Source: Moniliophthora roreri
Lineage: Eukaryota > Basidiomycota > Agaricomycetes > Agaricales > Marasmiaceae
Reading direction: 5' to 3'
DNA: 64,000 bases
NCBI GenBank assembly: GCA_001466705.2
Contig: LATX02000226.1
Coordinates: 124,001 to 188,000 of the forward strand
Part shown: positions 12,401 through 23,580 of the stretch, one piece after another
Layout: each line of letters starts with the position of its first letter
Position numbering within the stretch: position 1 is the first letter of the stretch
Position numbers and translations under genes: made by a program
Notes under the pieces: generated by a model
What the model was told of the DNA's origin: nothing
Databases searched by the model: none
The model's input: the letters and a program-made list of their open reading frames with translations, nothing else

Positions 12401-13259
12401 ATGATTTTGGAACTGGCACCCTTTGCAACATGACAGACATTCAAGGCCCAGTCCATTGAGAGGAAAATGCTCCTGTTCTTGAAAGGACCAACAGGACCTT
12501 GGGTCGTTTCCTTCATAGATCCACCATTGACACTCTCATCTGAAGACAAGGGGTCTGATTCATTGTCTGAAGACGGCAGTAACAGTTCAGGAGCTGTCTG
12601 ACCATAGATGGCCTCTGGAGGATGAGAGAAGGATGGTTGGGTGACAAAGTTGCATGAATCTGCCATGTTATTGATGCCAAATTCTAGTTCACATGAGGGA
12701 AGGTGAAAGCAATGAATGCAGTAGATACCAAATGTGTTCAGCTTGAAAGGGATGAAGACTTTCTCCCTGGGATTTGTTTCTTCCTCAGATTCCTGTGATT
12801 AGACTGGCAATGATTTGGCTTTGTCTTCCTGACTCTACTCTATGGGTTTATCAGGTTGGAGCTGATAGTCTTCAAGACAAGAGAAACCATCAGCTAGATC
12901 GAAGTCCTGATATTGAGATAGTAATCTTGCTGTACACGTAGTAGTCCTCCAAAGAGGATTCTTGGGTGGTTCAGGGTTGGGAAGTGGTGCTAGTTCTTCT
13001 ATATCCATTGGATCAGCTTGTACAGTAGCTTCCTGTGGCTGCTGATAATGTTAAAAAATTGCTTCTAGCAATTATATCAACAACATACCTCTCCATCATC
13101 CTCTTCCATCTGGTTATCCTCTTTCTCTATTTTGTGGTTCTCATGTGAATCTTCTTGACATTGCAGACATAATGGATTGAACTTGCATTGGCACATGTGC
13201 ATGTTTATCGATTTTCCATGCAAAAAGGTCTTTGCTGGGTCTATGCAGAAAGGACACAT
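8965..13259 (-). pseudogene. Plavaka/CACTA-like transposase, degenerate
   Basis: Minus-strand pieces follow the order of basidiomycete Plavaka proteins. The N-terminus (13259-13077) has a Cys/His cluster, MCPFC...HMCQC. A segment at 12666-12328 is followed by 'HMGHVDISVPYAGYRCKES' (12.1-12.2 kb). Next comes 'EHEVVLAALMNSLDMTLLANFGTALLWP' with 'LSHYIQLKPS' (11919-11700), then 'GYLHGYLLHCADDIIHCIFPCLFTYTADYVEK' (11529-11400). A helical segment follows at 10594-10382, then 'FKAFYSNTNKNAFIPQIARQA' near 10.2 kb. The C-terminal 'NMFMRYCGGGIGHPTREA' is at about 9270-9200, with an acidic tail ending at 8965. Stops and frame changes are frequent, and a (CA)n microsatellite interrupts it at about 9398-9438. 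Some frame changes may be introns. In life it would be a DDE-type transposase of the CMC/CACTA group. The elements with CACTA ends in this window could have been its substrates; that is inference. Confidence 0.75.
9397..9439. repeat. (CA)n microsatellite
   Basis: About 21 uninterrupted CA dinucleotides occur within the decayed C-terminal coding region of the Plavaka remnant. On the minus strand it reads (TG)n and would encode Cys-Val repeats if translated, which the family does not have. Confidence 0.95.
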
Positions 13260-13479
13260 AGTTTTGTAGCATGACCGTCATTTTGAAGGCATCTATAGAA
13301 AACTTAATACATTGATTCAAATCTTAATCTTGATTACTCACTTTTACTGAAGCTTCATTAGTTAAATGAGTGGACACTGCATTATGCAGCCTTCTACTGG
13401 TGAAAACAGCCATCAGCATTACATCTGACAGCACATAATTAATGTGGAATTTTTTTTTGTGGCCTTTAACCACCTCTGA
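13260..13479. other. Boundary between Plavaka remnant and Spt5-like region
   Basis: AT-rich sequence without a gene. It contains the sequence immediately upstream of the block that is repeated after the N at 15527. Confidence 0.35.
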
Positions 13480-15526
13480 GCCTCAGATTTGGACATTATA
13501 AACTTTATTTTAATAACTATACTATAATTGTACTGTACTTGGGCATAATGAATACTTACTGTTATTGTCAATTGTAGCAGTAGTGAGCAAGAAGGAAAAA
13601 TAATTCAAAGTCTGATGCAAGAGTATGATAGCCTGAGTAATGTTGGACTGGTCAACTCACATGAGTTGACTACCTTAAGATTATTCAGACCAATACTGCT
13701 GTGTGTGTGGGACTTATCATTTTTTTCACTTTTTCTGCAACCACCATCATTGACACCAGCACTGAGCCCCCCTCCCTCACTGTCATCCCATGTAAGTTTT
13801 TATTTCTAATCTAGAGTAGTGTAGAAAGTATCTCAATTAATTATAATACAACTTGAGCATTGAAAAGACCAAAAAAAATTGAATCTGAGAAATTTTGTCT
13901 TGAATGAAAAAACAAGGGAAAATCCATGCTGAAACTTGGTTTTTGCAGGCAATATGGAGTTGCCATTATTGTCTCAGCAAGCTGAAGAGGCTGCTCAGGC
14001 CAATGCCTATCAATTCTTGGATCTAGAGGCTGCTGTCGATAGAGAGAGATACAATTCTGAGAATGATAAAGATAGTATAGACATTTCAACATTCACCTAT
14101 CATTCTATAGCTAATGTATGCTTGTTCTACAGCAGATGGGTTCATAAACAACAACAACAATGTAGGGAGGCCCATCAACTATCAGGCTCTCAATAGAGTG
14201 CTGGATACTGACAATCACAACTTGCTATTTTTAGACCTGGATTTGCTCTTTTCAGAGCCACAAGATGAATCTGCTGGTGATGATTCCATTGCTGTTGGAG
14301 GATCTGGGCTGGTGGTGGATCAAGGAAGCACTGGTGTTGATGGGTCAGCACTCAAGTTTGATAAGGAGGATCCAAACATCAAGAGGTATCGCTTACAAGA
14401 AGTTTGGTCAGTCAAGTGCAAGGTACATCTATTTCTACTTGGTATCCTTTCACTATCTAATGTTGTCTAGCCTTATCACAAACAGGACATCATAAACTTC
14501 ATTGTAGGCTACCAGAAGAAACACTCTGAAGACAACATCTTTTCCCTCACTTGACCTGGATCTTGCAGTTCTGGTTATGTCTACATACAGACCCAGGATG
14601 GCCCTCATGCAGCTAGCATCCTTCATGGTTGCATGTACACTTGCTATACTCAAACTGGTAGCATCAATGGTGTGCATATTACAGTGCTCTCTGATTCTCT
14701 CAATATCCTTCATGTGCTTTCGATGACATCTAGCATTGCTAAAGCTATCACCAGCAGAGTGGAGAAATGCCAGCCAGACCCAAAGAAGCCTGTTCTAAAG
14801 GCAGGTGTCTGGGTTAGGCTTGGTCTGATTGAAAAGCCAAAGAAAGAGCTGAATAGCAAGAAGGAAGCATCTGGGCCACCCAGAAAGAAGACAAGACTCA
14901 ATAACCCTTCAACACAGCAGGTTTTAACTGAGGAGAACATGCCCATAGGCAATATGGATGACATCTACCAGCAAACAGAGCCTGAAGCCTCTGGCAAGCC
15001 CACTAGAGGCCAGAGCTACAACTCTGAGCTACTAAAGCCCAGAAAGCTATTGTACTATGATGACCCTGCCCTTGTTCTGAAGGTTGATGGTCATGCAGTC
15101 ACAGTTCTCTTTATTCCTCGCATTCGTGCCATCAACATGCCCCAATCTCAGCTGATGAAGGAGGAGTTCCCACAGTGCCTAGCTTTCAACCTACTGATAC
15201 AGTCTTGGTGACCCAAAGGCGTCGAAATGGCTTGGGATTCCATCCAGTATGGAAAGAAGCATAGAAGGCTCATTGTCTATCCTGACAGTGGCTTCCAGCA
15301 TGGGATGAGGATGCAGATCATGGATAAGTCCATGATCAAACTACTTGGATGATTGCCAAATTTGAAAGGTCACATACTTCTCAAATGCAGTCACCCAGCA
15401 GTCAGTAGCAACTTTCCTCTAATCAAGGACTGGAGGTTCAATATCAGCAAGATGGTCATTGCACCCACAGGCCAACAAGGTGTAGTGATCTCTCACTCCC
15501 CTGCTGGTCCTACTATCCAGTGCTAT
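13480..15526. repeat. First copy of an exact 2,047-bp repeat ending at an N
   Basis: This block starts 'gcctcagatttggacatt' and ends 'ctatccagtgctat' immediately before the N at 15527. The same 2,047 bp starts again at 15528 and ends at 17574. Every open frame in it recurs with identical residues at an offset of exactly 2,048. An exact repeat separated by one N is best explained as the overlapping ends of two contigs that were not merged. Confidence 0.9.
13930..15526 (+). pseudogene. Spt5-like (NGN/KOW-type) repeat-borne coding region, first copy
   Basis: The pieces are the same as those described for 15978-18254. The coding remains break off at the N at 15527 because of the contig-overlap repeat, so this copy should not be counted as a separate gene. 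Confidence 0.4.
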
Positions 15527-15527
15527 N
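15527..15527. other. Single N: scaffold join
   Basis: One ambiguous base between 'ctatccagtgctat' and 'gcctcagatttgg'. It sits exactly at the junction of the exact 2,047-bp repeat. Confidence 0.95.
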
Positions 15528-17574
15528 GCCTCAGATTTGGACATTATAAACTTTATTTTAATAACTATACTATAATTGTACTGTACTTGGGCATAATGAA
15601 TACTTACTGTTATTGTCAATTGTAGCAGTAGTGAGCAAGAAGGAAAAATAATTCAAAGTCTGATGCAAGAGTATGATAGCCTGAGTAATGTTGGACTGGT
15701 CAACTCACATGAGTTGACTACCTTAAGATTATTCAGACCAATACTGCTGTGTGTGTGGGACTTATCATTTTTTTCACTTTTTCTGCAACCACCATCATTG
15801 ACACCAGCACTGAGCCCCCCTCCCTCACTGTCATCCCATGTAAGTTTTTATTTCTAATCTAGAGTAGTGTAGAAAGTATCTCAATTAATTATAATACAAC
15901 TTGAGCATTGAAAAGACCAAAAAAAATTGAATCTGAGAAATTTTGTCTTGAATGAAAAAACAAGGGAAAATCCATGCTGAAACTTGGTTTTTGCAGGCAA
16001 TATGGAGTTGCCATTATTGTCTCAGCAAGCTGAAGAGGCTGCTCAGGCCAATGCCTATCAATTCTTGGATCTAGAGGCTGCTGTCGATAGAGAGAGATAC
16101 AATTCTGAGAATGATAAAGATAGTATAGACATTTCAACATTCACCTATCATTCTATAGCTAATGTATGCTTGTTCTACAGCAGATGGGTTCATAAACAAC
16201 AACAACAATGTAGGGAGGCCCATCAACTATCAGGCTCTCAATAGAGTGCTGGATACTGACAATCACAACTTGCTATTTTTAGACCTGGATTTGCTCTTTT
16301 CAGAGCCACAAGATGAATCTGCTGGTGATGATTCCATTGCTGTTGGAGGATCTGGGCTGGTGGTGGATCAAGGAAGCACTGGTGTTGATGGGTCAGCACT
16401 CAAGTTTGATAAGGAGGATCCAAACATCAAGAGGTATCGCTTACAAGAAGTTTGGTCAGTCAAGTGCAAGGTACATCTATTTCTACTTGGTATCCTTTCA
16501 CTATCTAATGTTGTCTAGCCTTATCACAAACAGGACATCATAAACTTCATTGTAGGCTACCAGAAGAAACACTCTGAAGACAACATCTTTTCCCTCACTT
16601 GACCTGGATCTTGCAGTTCTGGTTATGTCTACATACAGACCCAGGATGGCCCTCATGCAGCTAGCATCCTTCATGGTTGCATGTACACTTGCTATACTCA
16701 AACTGGTAGCATCAATGGTGTGCATATTACAGTGCTCTCTGATTCTCTCAATATCCTTCATGTGCTTTCGATGACATCTAGCATTGCTAAAGCTATCACC
16801 AGCAGAGTGGAGAAATGCCAGCCAGACCCAAAGAAGCCTGTTCTAAAGGCAGGTGTCTGGGTTAGGCTTGGTCTGATTGAAAAGCCAAAGAAAGAGCTGA
16901 ATAGCAAGAAGGAAGCATCTGGGCCACCCAGAAAGAAGACAAGACTCAATAACCCTTCAACACAGCAGGTTTTAACTGAGGAGAACATGCCCATAGGCAA
17001 TATGGATGACATCTACCAGCAAACAGAGCCTGAAGCCTCTGGCAAGCCCACTAGAGGCCAGAGCTACAACTCTGAGCTACTAAAGCCCAGAAAGCTATTG
17101 TACTATGATGACCCTGCCCTTGTTCTGAAGGTTGATGGTCATGCAGTCACAGTTCTCTTTATTCCTCGCATTCGTGCCATCAACATGCCCCAATCTCAGC
17201 TGATGAAGGAGGAGTTCCCACAGTGCCTAGCTTTCAACCTACTGATACAGTCTTGGTGACCCAAAGGCGTCGAAATGGCTTGGGATTCCATCCAGTATGG
17301 AAAGAAGCATAGAAGGCTCATTGTCTATCCTGACAGTGGCTTCCAGCATGGGATGAGGATGCAGATCATGGATAAGTCCATGATCAAACTACTTGGATGA
17401 TTGCCAAATTTGAAAGGTCACATACTTCTCAAATGCAGTCACCCAGCAGTCAGTAGCAACTTTCCTCTAATCAAGGACTGGAGGTTCAATATCAGCAAGA
17501 TGGTCATTGCACCCACAGGCCAACAAGGTGTAGTGATCTCTCACTCCCCTGCTGGTCCTACTATCCAGTGCTAT
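15528..17574. repeat. Second copy of the exact 2,047-bp repeat
   Basis: Identical to 13480-15526 as far as I can compare. After 17574 the sequence continues uninterrupted ('aaaccactacccaac') and extends the same coding region, so this copy is the one joined to the true downstream sequence. Confidence 0.9.
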
Positions 17575-18254
17575 AAACCACTACCCAACAACTGTGATCC
17601 TGATCTTCAAGATTTACTGACCATGCAAGTTGGTATTCATTGTTCTGGATGGAAGCTGATCAAGTCATGGCTACTCAGTGACTTTGTACACCATGTCTCT
17701 GGCATCAAAGGCTTTGTTATCATTCTCAACAGTTTCAACAACAATATTGTCCTCATCAAGCATCTGGACAACAACATTGACTATAACTTTTCTGGACACA
17801 CAAATTCATTCAGGTTGACTCCTCAATACAAGAAAAGTCAAGAGTACTCAATCAGATGTGATCCCAAATCTTTTCACCAGACACTGTGGATGGAGGCAGC
17901 AGTTCAAGGCCCTCATGAGATCACAACTGGCCAAGATTGGCAGCAGTTTCAGTCTGAATGGAAAGAAAAGCTCGCCTTGAGGAGACTTCCACAGCAGGTG
18001 TTTGTTATGGACCATATAGAAGCTTTGGCCAAGATCAAAAAGGCTTGAACAGACACTATTCCTTGAAAGGATAGATGTGTTCTTATATACACCAAAGGAC
18101 GTCATAACAAGAGAGGAGATGTTGCTCAGGTGTACAATGTCCACATATGCCAGAAAACCAAGAGTGGATTGCAGATCACCATTGAGTCTGAGGTTATAGG
18201 TAGGCAGGGTCAGTGCCAAATGTATGACTATGGAGACCTTGTTGATGAGCAGTA
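15978..18254 (+). pseudogene. Spt5-like (NGN/KOW-type) repeat-borne coding region
   Basis: The pieces run in order along the plus strand. A segment around 16000-16110 contains 'QFLDLEAAVDRE'. An acidic stretch 'LFLDLDLLFSEPQDESAGDD' leads to 'RYRLQEVWSVKCK'. 'GYVYIQTQDGPHAASIL' follows, then 'KKPVLKAGVWVRLGLIEKP' with a basic linker (16681-17259). A long frame follows at 17401-18048. The last piece has 'GDVAQVYNVHICQKTKSGLQITIESEV' (about 18110-18200). This order (acidic N-terminus, NGN-like 'W.V.CK', 'G.(I/V)Y(I/V)(E/Q)', KOW-like 'W V R L' and 'GD(V/L)A.V') resembles the Spt5 family and the many Spt5-like genes linked to repeats in Agaricomycetes. Stops and frame breaks remain, some of which may be introns. 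True Spt5 is a much longer, single-copy elongation factor, so this is not the cellular gene. The family call is from memory of the pattern and is moderate at best. Confidence 0.45.
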
Positions 18255-20336
18255 AGTCTCTGCCTTCTCATTCTTTATCTGATACTGACTTGCTAATTTG
18301 TCTAAGATAAGACTAGTGGAAAACTACCCAAAAGGTAACCTCCAAAAGTCTAACTCAGGTTGTTGTGCAAGTGTGGATTGACGTGATCAGAGTTACTGCA
18401 CTTAGAATGCCAACAAAACTCTTAGTTAAGTTGTTACTCTCTTATTGAAGTGTTCTACTTCAAAGTGTTCACCTCCAAAGGAGTATAGATGGGTTTAAAA
18501 TGGGTTTATTGGGCAGACACACACACAAACACAAAGAACACAGTGCACAAAGCACAAACACAAGAGCTACAGTCCCATACAAAGACTTGATAGCTGATAT
18601 AGTCTGACCCTACGGAGTTCAAGACTTCTTTAAGATAACTACAGCACACAGTGTACTGGAAAAGGTCCTAGACCAATTTCTACAAAGAGTTCAGCACAGG
18701 CACACCCCTTGCTAAGACTCTAAGTGTGTCACAACCTGATACACACACAGGCCACACTCCAATTGCCCAAGGCTCCTTCTTGGTGTAAAGTTTCTCTTAG
18801 AAAAGTGCTATAACACACTCAAGATGTTACTCTTATCTCTTACAATGCAAGTTCATTATCAGATGTCTATCTCTCTGGAGTCACTCAGGACCAATCTCCA
18901 GGGCCTGTAGTGAGGAAGCAAAACTGGAATGGCATACAAATTTATACACCAAACAAACTCTTTATGTATTCACAATCAGAGGGGGCAGAGTTACTTGAGT
19001 ATATATGGATATCTAGCTGTCATTATATACAGTCCATGGAATATATCTACAGGAAAATATAAATAATGTCCGATAATTCAGAAGATAATAAATGAGTGAC
19101 TGAAATGCTAAAAGAGGAAATATTCGGATGTCACGGAGCCTGGCCATTAGAGTATCTGACCATATCTGTGCGGGTATCTATGTTTCCAGATGTTCTAGAT
19201 TCTATAATTTGTATTTTCTCCTTTCTAAGTCAGGTATCTATAAGCAGATGGCTGTATTCTGTCCCATCTTTTGACAGCATTTCCCTTTCTAGTATCCACA
19301 CATCAGCAGAGGCCTAGATGCCAAAGTTTCCAAGGTCAGAACACACTGTTATTGTTCCTATCTCCTTTGACAATGCATGCCTAGTCTTATTTAGAATTTC
19401 TTGCATGTTAGATATTCTTCATATGTCTCATTGTATCTGTCTGTAGGTAGTGGATGTCCTTCAGAAGTGATTTCTGTCTTTCCAAGCAGTCTTTGTACCT
19501 AGTTTGCTTATCGTGTATTGTTTAGCTACTGGTGAATTCTTTATTAAGAGATCACCTGCTTTGACTCTGATCCATATATTGACTTTGGAGGAGGATCGTT
19601 CTATGATCATTCCTGTTCTAAGTTGTCATTCTGTTTTGATGTCTCCTCTAAGTACTTGACTGCAGGTTGCACTTTGCAGATGTCATAGAAAAGTAAAATA
19701 GAAATTAAAATCCCATTGATAGCACTTTGAAAGCTTGATTAACTAGCCAATGTGTTCATTGGGCTCTAGTTAGGTTCTCTACAGGTTTCAGGAGTGATCC
19801 ATTCTGGATTTGATACATAGATAAGTCAGAAAGTACAGCTTCGACACCTCTGTATAGTGTATCATATAGCTCTTTGTACTTTCCAAAGTCCCATAGCTTC
19901 TCTAAGGCAATGACTAGCAGAGTGGGCTCACTCTAGTCCTTATTATCCATTATCTCATGTCATATTAAAGTCTTCCAATTCAAAAGTAGTGTAAAATAAA
20001 TAAAAGTGGGTCTTTTCTAGGTTTGACATATTATCACTACTACAGCTGGGAACTACCTCTCCACCTGGTTGAACAACCATTAAATCCTGCATTCCATCCT
20101 AAGCACAATTACATCTACCTCATGACCTTCCATGTGAAGGTGGCCAAACTTCCTCCATCTGTTTGCAGTACAACACTCCCACTTCACTTACATTGTCCTT
20201 CGTCTGCTCAATCTTGCTCTTTAACTCTAGATCTGGCATAGACAGTATTGGCTGATGATTCTAATCATCATCATCCAATGCCTTCAACACCTACATGGCA
20301 GACTTGAAGTCTCCACCCTAGTCAACACTGGCTATA
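18255..20336. other. Repeat-derived stretch, possible retroelement remains
   Basis: No intact gene is present. On the minus strand at about 19.95-19.73 kb, 'EPTLLVIALEKLWDFGKYKELYDTL' is followed by 'EAVLSDLSMYQIQNGSLLKPVENL' in one frame. It is helical and could be a decayed capsid/gag-like or transposon accessory protein, but I do not recognise it. Stops are frequent on both sides. The part at 18360-19080 has an LTR-like look (A-rich with 'acacacacaaacacaaag') but no matching partner was found. Confidence 0.3.
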
Positions 20337-20389
20337 CACTACATATGAGGTGTTCTTTTAACATTGTTTTCTGATTGAGAAAACACTTG

Positions 20390-21231
20390 ATCTTCTTGCA
20401 AAGAAGATTTTCAAAAAAGTATTTATAAATTCTAAATTTTAATTGTGTCCCCTCAACAAGAATATGTCTGAAGGATGCTAAATTTTCAATAGCAAAAAAT
20501 ATAGAATTTTCAAATTCTGAGAATTAATAGACAATACAATATATTAGAATAATTTCCATGCTAAGAAAACATTAAATTTTCTCTGGTTGAAAATACTCAG
20601 AAAATGCTAATAAGATAAGATAAAAATTCCAAATTTTTTATTGTGGGAAAGTCAGAGAAAACACTAGGAAAATGGTAGGAAAATCATGTGGAAATACTAT
20701 ATCTTACAGCAGTTTTCAGATAGTTTTCATATAATTTTCCTTTTGTATTTAACATGTTTTCCTTGATATAATATTCAAAATTTTATATTTATTTTCTGAA
20801 TGTTTTCTCACTATTTTACACTATGTACAAGGTGTTCTTTTTATGCTATTAATACAAAGAAAATACACCCAGAATACTGCTATATATTTGCTTCCAGACA
20901 ACACTTAGAAAATTCTATTAGTTTCAAGTTATCATCACATATTGAAAACAGCAAGCATACTTTGGATTTTAATTTCCAGAAGAGTCTGTGTTTTTTTATT
21001 ATTTTATGATAATGAAATTATAGAATTATCCTTTAATTTTCTAATTACAAATATACTAAATTTTCTGCCTTATAAAATAGTGAGAAAACATTTAGAAAAT
21101 AAATATAAGATTTTGAATTTTATATTAAAGGAAACATGTTAAATACAAAAGGAAAACTATATGAAAACTATCTAAAAACTGCTTTAAAATATAGTGTTTT
21201 CACATGATTTTCCTACCATTTTCCTAGTGTT
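20390..21231. repeat. First copy of an 842-bp near-identical repeat ending at an N
   Basis: Starts 'atcttcttgcaaagaag' and ends 'ttcctagtgtt' just before the N at 21232. The same sequence follows from 21233 to 22074 with only a few substitutions (for example agtattt/agcattt, ctgaagg/ctggagg, gatataat/gacataat). This pattern suggests overlapping contig ends, perhaps from two haplotypes. Confidence 0.85.
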
Positions 21232-21232
21232 N
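21232..21232. other. Single N: scaffold join
   Basis: One ambiguous base at the junction of the 842-bp near-identical repeat. Confidence 0.95.
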
Positions 21233-21661
21233 ATCTTCTTGCAAAGAAGATTTTCAAAAAAGCATTTATAAATTCTAAATTTTAATTGTGTCCCCTCAAC
21301 AAGAATATGTCTGGAGGATGCTAAATTTTCAATAGCAAAAAATATAGAATTTTCAAATTCTGAGAATTAATAGACAATACAATATATTAGAATAATTTCC
21401 ATGCTAAGAAAACATTAAATTTTCTCTGGTTGAAAATACTCAGAAAATGCTAATAAGATAAGATAAAAATTCCAAATTTTTTATTGTGGGAAAGTCAGAG
21501 AAAACACTAGGAAAATGGTAGGAAAATCATGTGGAAATACTATATCTTACAGCAGTTTTCAGATAGTTTTCATATAATTTTCCTTTTGTATTTAACATGT
21601 TTTCCTTGACATAATATTCAAAATTTTATATTTATTTTCTGAATGTTTTCTTACTATTTTA

Positions 21662-22407
21662 CACTATGTACAAGGTGTTCTTTTTATGCTATTAATACAA
21701 AGAAAATACACCCAGAATACTGCTATATATTTGCTTCCAGACAACACTTAGAAAATTCTATTAGTTTCAAGTTATCATCACATATTGAAAACAGCAAGCA
21801 TACTTTGGATTTTAATTTCCAGAAGAGTCTGTGTTTTTTTATTATTTTATGATAATGAAATTATAGAATTATCCTTTAATTTTCTAATTACAAATATACT
21901 AAATTTTCTGCCTTATAAAATAGTGAGAAAACATTTAGAAAATAAATATAAGATTTTGAATTTTATATTAAAGGAAACATGTTAAATACAAAAGGAAAAC
22001 TATATGAAAACTATCTAAAAACTGCTTTAAAATATAGTGTTTTCACATGATTTTCCTACCATTTTCCTAGTGTTTTCCTAGTGTTTTCTCTGACTTTCCC
22101 ACAATAGAAAATGTGGTATTTTTATCTTATCTTATCAGCATTTTCTGAGCATTTTCAACCAGAGAAAATTTAATGTTTTCTCAGTATGGAAATTATTCTA
22201 ATATATTGTATTATCTATTAATTCTCAGAATTTGAAAATTCCATATCTTTTGCTGCTGAAAATTTAGTATTCTCCAGGCATATTCTTGTTGAAAGGACAC
22301 AATTGAAATTTAGAATTTTATATAGTTTTATAAAAATTCTCTTTGCAAGAAGATTAAGTGCTTTCTCAATGAGAAAACCATGTTAAAAGAACACCTTGTA
22401 TGTAGTG
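21662..22407. mobile_element. CACTA-ended miniature element, nested copy (746 bp)
   Basis: Begins CACTATGTACAAGGTGTTCT and ends ...GAACACCTTGTATGTAGTG, with 'tta' on both sides, a 3-bp target duplication. The flanks 'ttactatttta' and 'taaggcagaaaat' join to give uninterrupted sequence of another copy of the same family, so this element is inserted inside its relative. Its 5' part also appears at 20819-21231 because of the contig overlap. Confidence 0.85.
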
Positions 22408-22664
22408 TTATAAGGCAGAAAATCTAGTATATTTGTAATTAGAAAACTAAAGGATAATTTTATAATTTCATTGTTATAAAATTATTAGAAAATACAGACT
22501 CTTCTGGAAATTAAAATACAGAATATGCTTGCTGTTTTCAATATGTGATGATAGCTTGAAACTAATAGAGTTTTCTGAGTGTTGTCTAGAAGCAAATATA
22601 TAGCAGTATTCTGAGTGTATTTCCTTTGTATTAATAGCATGAAAAGAACACCTCATATGTAGTG

Positions 22665-23580
22665 ATATGAGGCAGAGAACACCCATGATTTATAATTCAA
22701 AGCCAAAATCAAAGGTGAAATCTTGGGAAAATGTTTCAACAACAAGCCTGAGAGCCTTCATCTCATTATCTGCGACAGAGAGAAGACTGCTGTTATTGAA
22801 CATTACAAGAAGCAGCACCTACTACTGGATAACGTCAAGGTGTCACCAGTGTACCCTGTCACGAACACAGTGGATCCCATTTTCATCTTTCAAGGTAAAT
22901 TTGCAAACTGGGTCATCTACTGATTGTCAAGTGCAAACTATAACGGAGTCAGATATCTACATGAGTTTGAGGTTAACATCAAGAGATGAACCATAGACTT
23001 TAATGTCAAATGCAAGTTCTTACCTACAGATGCTTGTGTTTTGTATGTCAGTACAGAGATTAGAGATTCATTAGAACAGTACTATAAAGATCACTCCAAT
23101 AATAACAATCACCACAGTTAATGTACTTTAATCACTTTTTTGGGACTTTCTTGACATGTAGCAATAGCACACAATGTATTTCTTGATACCCATCAACAAT
23201 ATATACCTACATTACCTTGTAACCACTTCTTGTGGGTGTCTGGCCTCTTTTTAGTGCTTAAGACGTCTAATATTTCCTTTCTGGTGAGTCAAACCCTTTC
23301 AGTGGATTCAGATGGGAACTGATTTCCTTATTTAGATCTCTTAGTGCTCAAGGCATCTAATATTTTCTTTTTGGCAGGTCCAGACCTTTTTTACACACTA
23401 TCACACATTTTGCAACTTGGACATGTTATTTGGTAGCCTATTAATTATTGATTCCACATGTTGCAGCTGTCACAACTTGTGGGGCCCTAAGAAGCTAGCT
23501 CAGTGTGACACATTATAGTTCTTTCTTTCTTCCTTACCACCATCATCTCCTTGAACATGCCTTCTAACTCTACTTCAAAG
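22665..23580 (+). pseudogene. Unknown repeat-borne coding remains
   Basis: From about 22723, the plus strand reads 'GKCFNNKPESLHLIICDREKTAVIEHYKKQHLLLDN' followed by 'VYPVTNTVDPIFIFQ' to about 22923. After a stop, related-looking sequence 'NGVRYLHEFEVNIKR' and 'CVLYVSTEIRDSLEQYYKDHS' continues to about 23110. The amino-acid composition is protein-like and consistent in frame, but I do not recognise the family and stops interrupt it. It may be the downstream end of the Spt5-like repeat gene. Nothing is seen between 23120 and 23580. Confidence 0.3.

Larger units (their letters stand above)
20337..22664. mobile_element. CACTA-ended miniature element, outer copy, interrupted by a nested copy
   Basis: The left end CACTACATATGAGGTGTTCT begins at 20337 and the right end ...GAACACCTCATATGTAGTG finishes at 22664. 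Both are flanked by 'ata', a 3-bp target duplication. Its own sequence comprises about 20337-20818 plus about 22411-22664, together about 740 bp, the same length as the other copies. The middle is occupied by a second element of the same family, and it is lengthened by the contig-overlap duplication around the N at 21232. Confidence 0.8.

Noticed and set aside
13615..17259. Two identical sets of Spt5-like genes as a true tandem duplication
   Set aside because: The copies are exact and separated by one N, which points to unmerged contig ends.
18360..19080. Possible solo LTR
   Set aside because: No paired terminal copy, no clear TG...CA ends with target duplication, and no reverse transcriptase remains in the window.
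20800..22686. Recurrent ~65-codon frames with 'CSFYAINTK' and 'HSEYCYIFASRQ'
   Set aside because: They recur because they lie inside the CACTA-ended non-coding element. Composition and location argue against a gene.
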